DNA from: Stenotrophomonas indicatrix
GTDB taxonomy: Bacteria > Pseudomonadota > Gammaproteobacteria > Xanthomonadales > Xanthomonadaceae
NCBI GenBank assembly: GCA_041545745.1
Contig: CP168152.1
Coordinates: forward strand, 1-64,000
Direction of reading: 5' to 3'
DNA length: 64,000 bases
The position numbers were made by a program, and so were the translations under genes. Below the pieces are notes generated by a model, which made no database searches, had not been told where the DNA came from, and saw only the letters and a program-made list of their open reading frames with translations. Below are positions 60,974 to 64,000 of this stretch, in pieces. Positions within the stretch are counted from its first letter, which is position 1. The number at the start of each line of letters is the position of its first letter.

Positions 60974-63244
60974 ATGTCTCCGACCCGTACTTCCCGTGGC
61001 CGCTCTCCGGTCGCGCGCCCGCTCGTTGTCGCTCTTTCCGCCCTGCTGCCGCTGGTAGCAGCCGCCCAGGAAACCCCCGCCGCCAAGGATCCGGTCGCCC
61101 TCGATGCGCTGCAGGTGACTGCACAGCGTCGCGTCGAGAACGCCAAGGACGTGCCGGTTGCGATCAGCGCGATCCAGGGCGAAAAGCTCGACGTGCTCGG
61201 TTCGGCGGGCGATGACATCCGCTTCCTTGCTGCGCGCGTGCCGAGCCTCAACATCGAGTCTTCCTACGGCCGTGCCTTCCCGCGCTTCTACATCCGCGGC
61301 CTGGGCAACACCGATTTCGACCTCAACGCATCGCAGCCGGTCTCGCTGGTGTACGACGATGTGGTGCAGGAAAGCCCGCTGCTGAAGGGCTTCCCGCTGT
61401 TCGACCTGGCCGGTGTGGAAGTGCTGCGTGGTCCGCAGGGCACTCTGTTCGGGCGCAACACCCCGGCCGGCGTGGTCAAGTTCGATTCGGCGCGTCCGTC
61501 ACAGGATGCCGATGGCTACGTTCGCGTGGGCTATGGCAGGTACAACAGCTGGAACGTGCAGGGCGCCTACGGCGGCCCGCTGACCGACCGCTGGTCCGCA
61601 CGCGTGTCGGCCATCTACCAGCGTCGTGACGACTGGGTCGACAACACCCATGCCGGTGCGCCCAACAGCGGCTTCGAAGGCTATGACGAAGCCGCCGGCC
61701 GCGTGCAGTTCCTGTACGAAGGCGATGATTTCGAAGCGCTGTTCAACCTGCACAAGCGCAAGCTCAACGGCACCGCCCGCCTGTTCCGCGCCAACATCAT
61801 CGAGAAGGGCGGCAACGCGCTGGTCGAGAACTTCGACCGCGACAAGGTCGCCAATGACGGCGTCAACTTCTCCGACCTGGAAACCTGGGGCGGCAGCGCG
61901 CGCCTGCAGTGGAACCTCGGTTCGGTGACCCTGCATTCGATCACCGGTTACGAGACCGCCGAATCGCTCAACCGCGGCGACATTGACGGCGGCTACGGCG
62001 CTGCGTTCCTGGGTGCAGGCAACTCCGGCCCGGGCCTGATCCCGTTCCCGTCCGAGTCGGCCGACGGCCTGCCGCACCACCGCCAGTGGACCCAGGAATT
62101 CCGCGTGGAATCCAACGAATGGGGCCGCTTCGACTGGCAGGCCGGCGTCTTCTATTTCGATGAAGACGTCACCATCAACAATTTCAACTACGACTCGCTG
62201 ACCCCGGGCAACCCGCAGACCGGCCACGTGGTGCAGCAGCAGCGCAACAAGGCGTGGGCGGTGTTCGCCTCGGGTGACTTCGACGTCACCGACCGCTTCA
62301 AGCTGCGTGCCGGCGTGCGCTACACCCAGGACAAGAAGGACTTCAGCGCCAGCGTACTGCAGCAGACCCCGGGCGGTACGCCGGTCAGCGGCCCGTACCT
62401 GGCCAACACCGACGTCAACGACGTCAGCTGGGATGTCAGCGGCGTGTACAAGCTGACCGACAACGTCAACGCTTACGCCCGCGTGGCCAAGGGTTTCCGT
62501 GCGCCGTCGATCCAGGGCCGCCTGGCCTTCGCGCCGGGCCTGTCGCAGGCCGATTCGGAGAAGGTGATCTCCTACGAGGCCGGCATCAAGGCCGACCTGT
62601 TCGACCGTCGCGCACGCCTGGGCTTCAGCGTGTTCCGCTACGATGTGGACGGCCAGCAGCTGATCGCCGTCGGCGGCGGCAACAACACCGCCACCCTGCT
62701 CAACGCCGACAAGACCATCGGCCAGGGCGTGGAGCTGGACCTGGAGGCCTACCTGGCCGACAACGTCCTGCTGACCTTCGGCAGCAGCTACAACGACACC
62801 GAGATCAAGGACAAGAACCTGGCGGTGGCGATCTGTGGCGGCGGCTGCACCATCACCGACCCGACCACGGTCATCAATGGCGGCACCTACGCGCTGGTCA
62901 ACGGTAATCCGCTGCCGCAGGCACCGAAGTGGATCCACAACGCCACCCTGCGCGTGGGCTTCCCGCTCAGTGATGGCAGCGAGCTGTATGCCTACACCGA
63001 CTGGGCCTACCGCAGCGCGGTCAACTTCTTCATCTACGAGTCGCCGGAGTTCCGTGGCCGCAGCTCGCTGGAAGGTGGCCTGCGCCTGGGCTACAACTGG
63101 GATTACGGCCAGTACGACGTGGCCGTGTTCGGCCGCAACCTGACCAACCAGACCCGCGTGGTCGGCGCGATCGACTTCAACAACCTGACCGGCTTCCTCA
63201 ACGAGCCGCGGACCTGGGGCGTGGAGTTCACCGCGAAGTTCTGA
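60974..63244 (+). CDS. TonB-dependent receptor
   Basis: A 756-residue outer-membrane receptor with signal peptide (cut near VAAAQE, about 30), plug motifs ALQVTAQRRVENAKDVP, FYIRGLGNTDFDLNASQ and VEVLRGPQGTLFGRNTPAG, and a barrel ending with TWGVEFTAKF. The plug belongs to the large group of receptors for siderophores and small organic ligands; ligand unknown. Two cysteines in the barrel (CGGGC) could form a disulfide. ATG 60974 is preferred over an in-frame TTG at 60917. It ends with a strong terminator. Confidence 0.92.
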   Translation: MSPTRTSRGRSPVARPLVVALSALLPLVAAAQETPAAKDPVALDALQVTAQRRVENAKDVPVAISAIQGEKLDVLGSAGDDIRFLAARVPSLNIESSYGRAFPRFYIRGLGNTDFDLNASQPVSLVYDDVVQESPLLKGFPLFDLAGVEVLRGPQGTLFGRNTPAGVVKFDSARPSQDADGYVRVGYGRYNSWNVQGAYGGPLTDRWSARVSAIYQRRDDWVDNTHAGAPNSGFEGYDEAAGRVQFLYEGDDFEALFNLHKRKLNGTARLFRANIIEKGGNALVENFDRDKVANDGVNFSDLETWGGSARLQWNLGSVTLHSITGYETAESLNRGDIDGGYGAAFLGAGNSGPGLIPFPSESADGLPHHRQWTQEFRVESNEWGRFDWQAGVFYFDEDVTINNFNYDSLTPGNPQTGHVVQQQRNKAWAVFASGDFDVTDRFKLRAGVRYTQDKKDFSASVLQQTPGGTPVSGPYLANTDVNDVSWDVSGVYKLTDNVNAYARVAKGFRAPSIQGRLAFAPGLSQADSEKVISYEAGIKADLFDRRARLGFSVFRYDVDGQQLIAVGGGNNTATLLNADKTIGQGVELDLEAYLADNVLLTFGSSYNDTEIKDKNLAVAICGGGCTITDPTTVINGGTYALVNGNPLPQAPKWIHNATLRVGFPLSDGSELYAYTDWAYRSAVNFFIYESPEFRGRSSLEGGLRLGYNWDYGQYDVAVFGRNLTNQTRVVGAIDFNNLTGFLNEPRTWGVEFTAKF

Positions 63245-63269
63245 TGCGGTTGCAGCAGTGATGCAATGA

Positions 63270-63304
63270 AGAAGGGCCGGCGCAATGCCGGCCCTTCTGT
63301 TTTC
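63270..63304 (+). terminator. Intrinsic terminator of the last receptor gene
   Basis: A perfect 12-bp stem (63270-63281 with 63287-63298), a five-base loop and TTTT at 63300-63303, 26 bp after the receptor stop. Confidence 0.85.
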
Positions 63305-63314
63305 ACCGCAAGCG

Positions 63315-63339
63315 GTAGTGCCGGCCGCTGGCCGGCAAC
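63315..63339 (+). repeat. Single SMAG-type REP unit
   Basis: One GTAG-headed palindrome in the region between two convergent genes; no inverted partner lies close by. Confidence 0.8.
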
Positions 63340-63357
63340 GTTCAATCCGGTGCGCGC

Positions 63358-64000
63358 TTACAGCGCGCTCTGCGGGCGCACCTTCAGTACCGCGTTCTCG
63401 GTGGCGCAGTCGCGGCTGGAATGCAGGCCGGCCTTGCGCGCGGCAGCGATTTCCCTGCGCGCGGCAAGCAGATCGCTGTTGAACGCCGCGCTGTCATGCA
63501 GGCGGGCTACGGCGGCGGCGCCCATGAAACGGCCTTCGAGGATGTCGCTCTGCCAGTGCACGTTGCACACCAGGCGGCTCTCGCCGTAGTTGCGGCCGCG
63601 TGCCTGAATGGCATCGGCGCGGTCCGGTGCGATCTCCGACAGGATCAATGCCCATGCCCAGCCGATCGAGGTGTGGCCGGACGGATAGGAACCGTTGCTG
63701 CGCAGCCCCTCCTCATCCTTCGGCGAGCAGGTCGGCTCGCCGTTGACCATGAACGGACGCGGGCGCTTGTACGTGTTCTTGGCAGCCTTGGTAGCCGCAC
63801 TGGCATCGATGCGGCTGCGCTCCAGCAGGCGGTACAGGGCCGGGGTCTTCACTGCATCGACGTCGATGTCGGCGGCGCAGGAAAAGTGGTTGGCGCCTTC
63901 CGGGAAGCCCAGTTCGGCATCGACACTTGCCTGGGCGAAACGCGGGCTGCCGCGCAGCGCACGTGCCTCGCGGCTGACCTGCTCATCCAGCGCGAAGGCG
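63358..64000 (-). CDS. Class A (PhoN-like) acid phosphatase, 5' end missing
   Basis: A PAP2-superfamily non-specific phosphatase. Visible C-terminal part shows the three conserved blocks: KNTYKRPRPF (KX6RP), SYPSGHTSIGW, and SRLVCNVHWQSDI. Reading the minus strand onward to base 64000 keeps an open frame (for example FPEGANHFSCAADID), so the start and signal peptide lie outside the window. It is probably periplasmic and releases phosphate from organic esters. Convergent with the last receptor gene. Confidence 0.88.
   Translation of the reverse strand, partial: AFALDEQVSREARALRGSPRFAQASVDAELGFPEGANHFSCAADIDVDAVKTPALYRLLERSRIDASAATKAAKNTYKRPRPFMVNGEPTCSPKDEEGLRSNGSYPSGHTSIGWAWALILSEIAPDRADAIQARGRNYGESRLVCNVHWQSDILEGRFMGAAAVARLHDSAAFNSDLLAARREIAAARKAGLHSSRDCATENAVLKVRPQSAL

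Overview
The window starts on the first base of dnaA and carries the classic origin block dnaA-dnaN-recF-gyrB, so it is the conventional start of a bacterial chromosome. High GC, gene order (gyrB, CPBP protease, M48 protease, TPR protein, tonB-exbB-exbD1-exbD2, cls, pdxJ), many TonB-dependent receptors and numerous GTAG-headed palindromic REP elements (the SMAG type described in Stenotrophomonas maltophilia) point to Stenotrophomonas, most likely the S. maltophilia group. No rRNA, tRNA, CRISPR array, prophage or intact insertion sequence was seen.

Region by region. 1-7302: replication genes, with DnaA boxes in the dnaA-dnaN gap, an origin-like gap between dnaN and recF, and four parS-like sites between 2.7 and 4.7 kb. 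7370-15626: membrane and envelope genes, the TonB energiser with two ExbD paralogues, cardiolipin synthase and PdxJ. 15929-20442: a radical SAM protein, a 2OG-Fe(II) oxygenase, fructose-1,6-bisphosphatase and an aromatic/aspartate aminotransferase. 20614-27742: a TonB-dependent receptor, small unknown proteins and the Ku-LigD end-joining pair. 27847-32552: aldehyde and alcohol dehydrogenase genes facing a sigma-54 activator, with a well-formed -24/-12 promoter and an activator-like palindrome between them.

32604-54188 is the most interesting part: a roughly 21-kb locus that reads as a pectin (probably rhamnogalacturonan or acetylated pectin) utilisation system. It has an outer-membrane receptor, a giant LamG-containing secreted protein of unrecognised class, two alpha/beta-hydrolase esterases, a rhamnogalacturonan acetylesterase fused to a cupin, a GH43 enzyme, a complete DctPQM TRAP importer, a LacI regulator and the pathway KduI-KduD-KdgK-Eda leading to pyruvate and glyceraldehyde 3-phosphate. 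A 9-bp motif, ATGACACCG, stands in front of five of its transcription units and is probably the LacI operator. No recognisable polysaccharide lyase, GH28 or GH105 is present, which makes the giant LamG protein the leading candidate for a new depolymerase.

54234-64000: a DUF2442/DUF4375 protein, phenylalanine hydroxylase divergent from an AsnC regulator with three inverted repeats between them, a helicase-like ATPase with an altered Walker A motif, a patatin-like lipoprotein, an AIM24-like protein, another TonB-dependent receptor, and the 3' part of a class A acid phosphatase that runs off the right edge.

Paired inverted REP elements occur at 22.7, 23.7, 27.3, 53.0 and 59.7 kb, with a single copy at 63.3 kb. 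In two cases the element's head forms part of the stop codon of the preceding gene.
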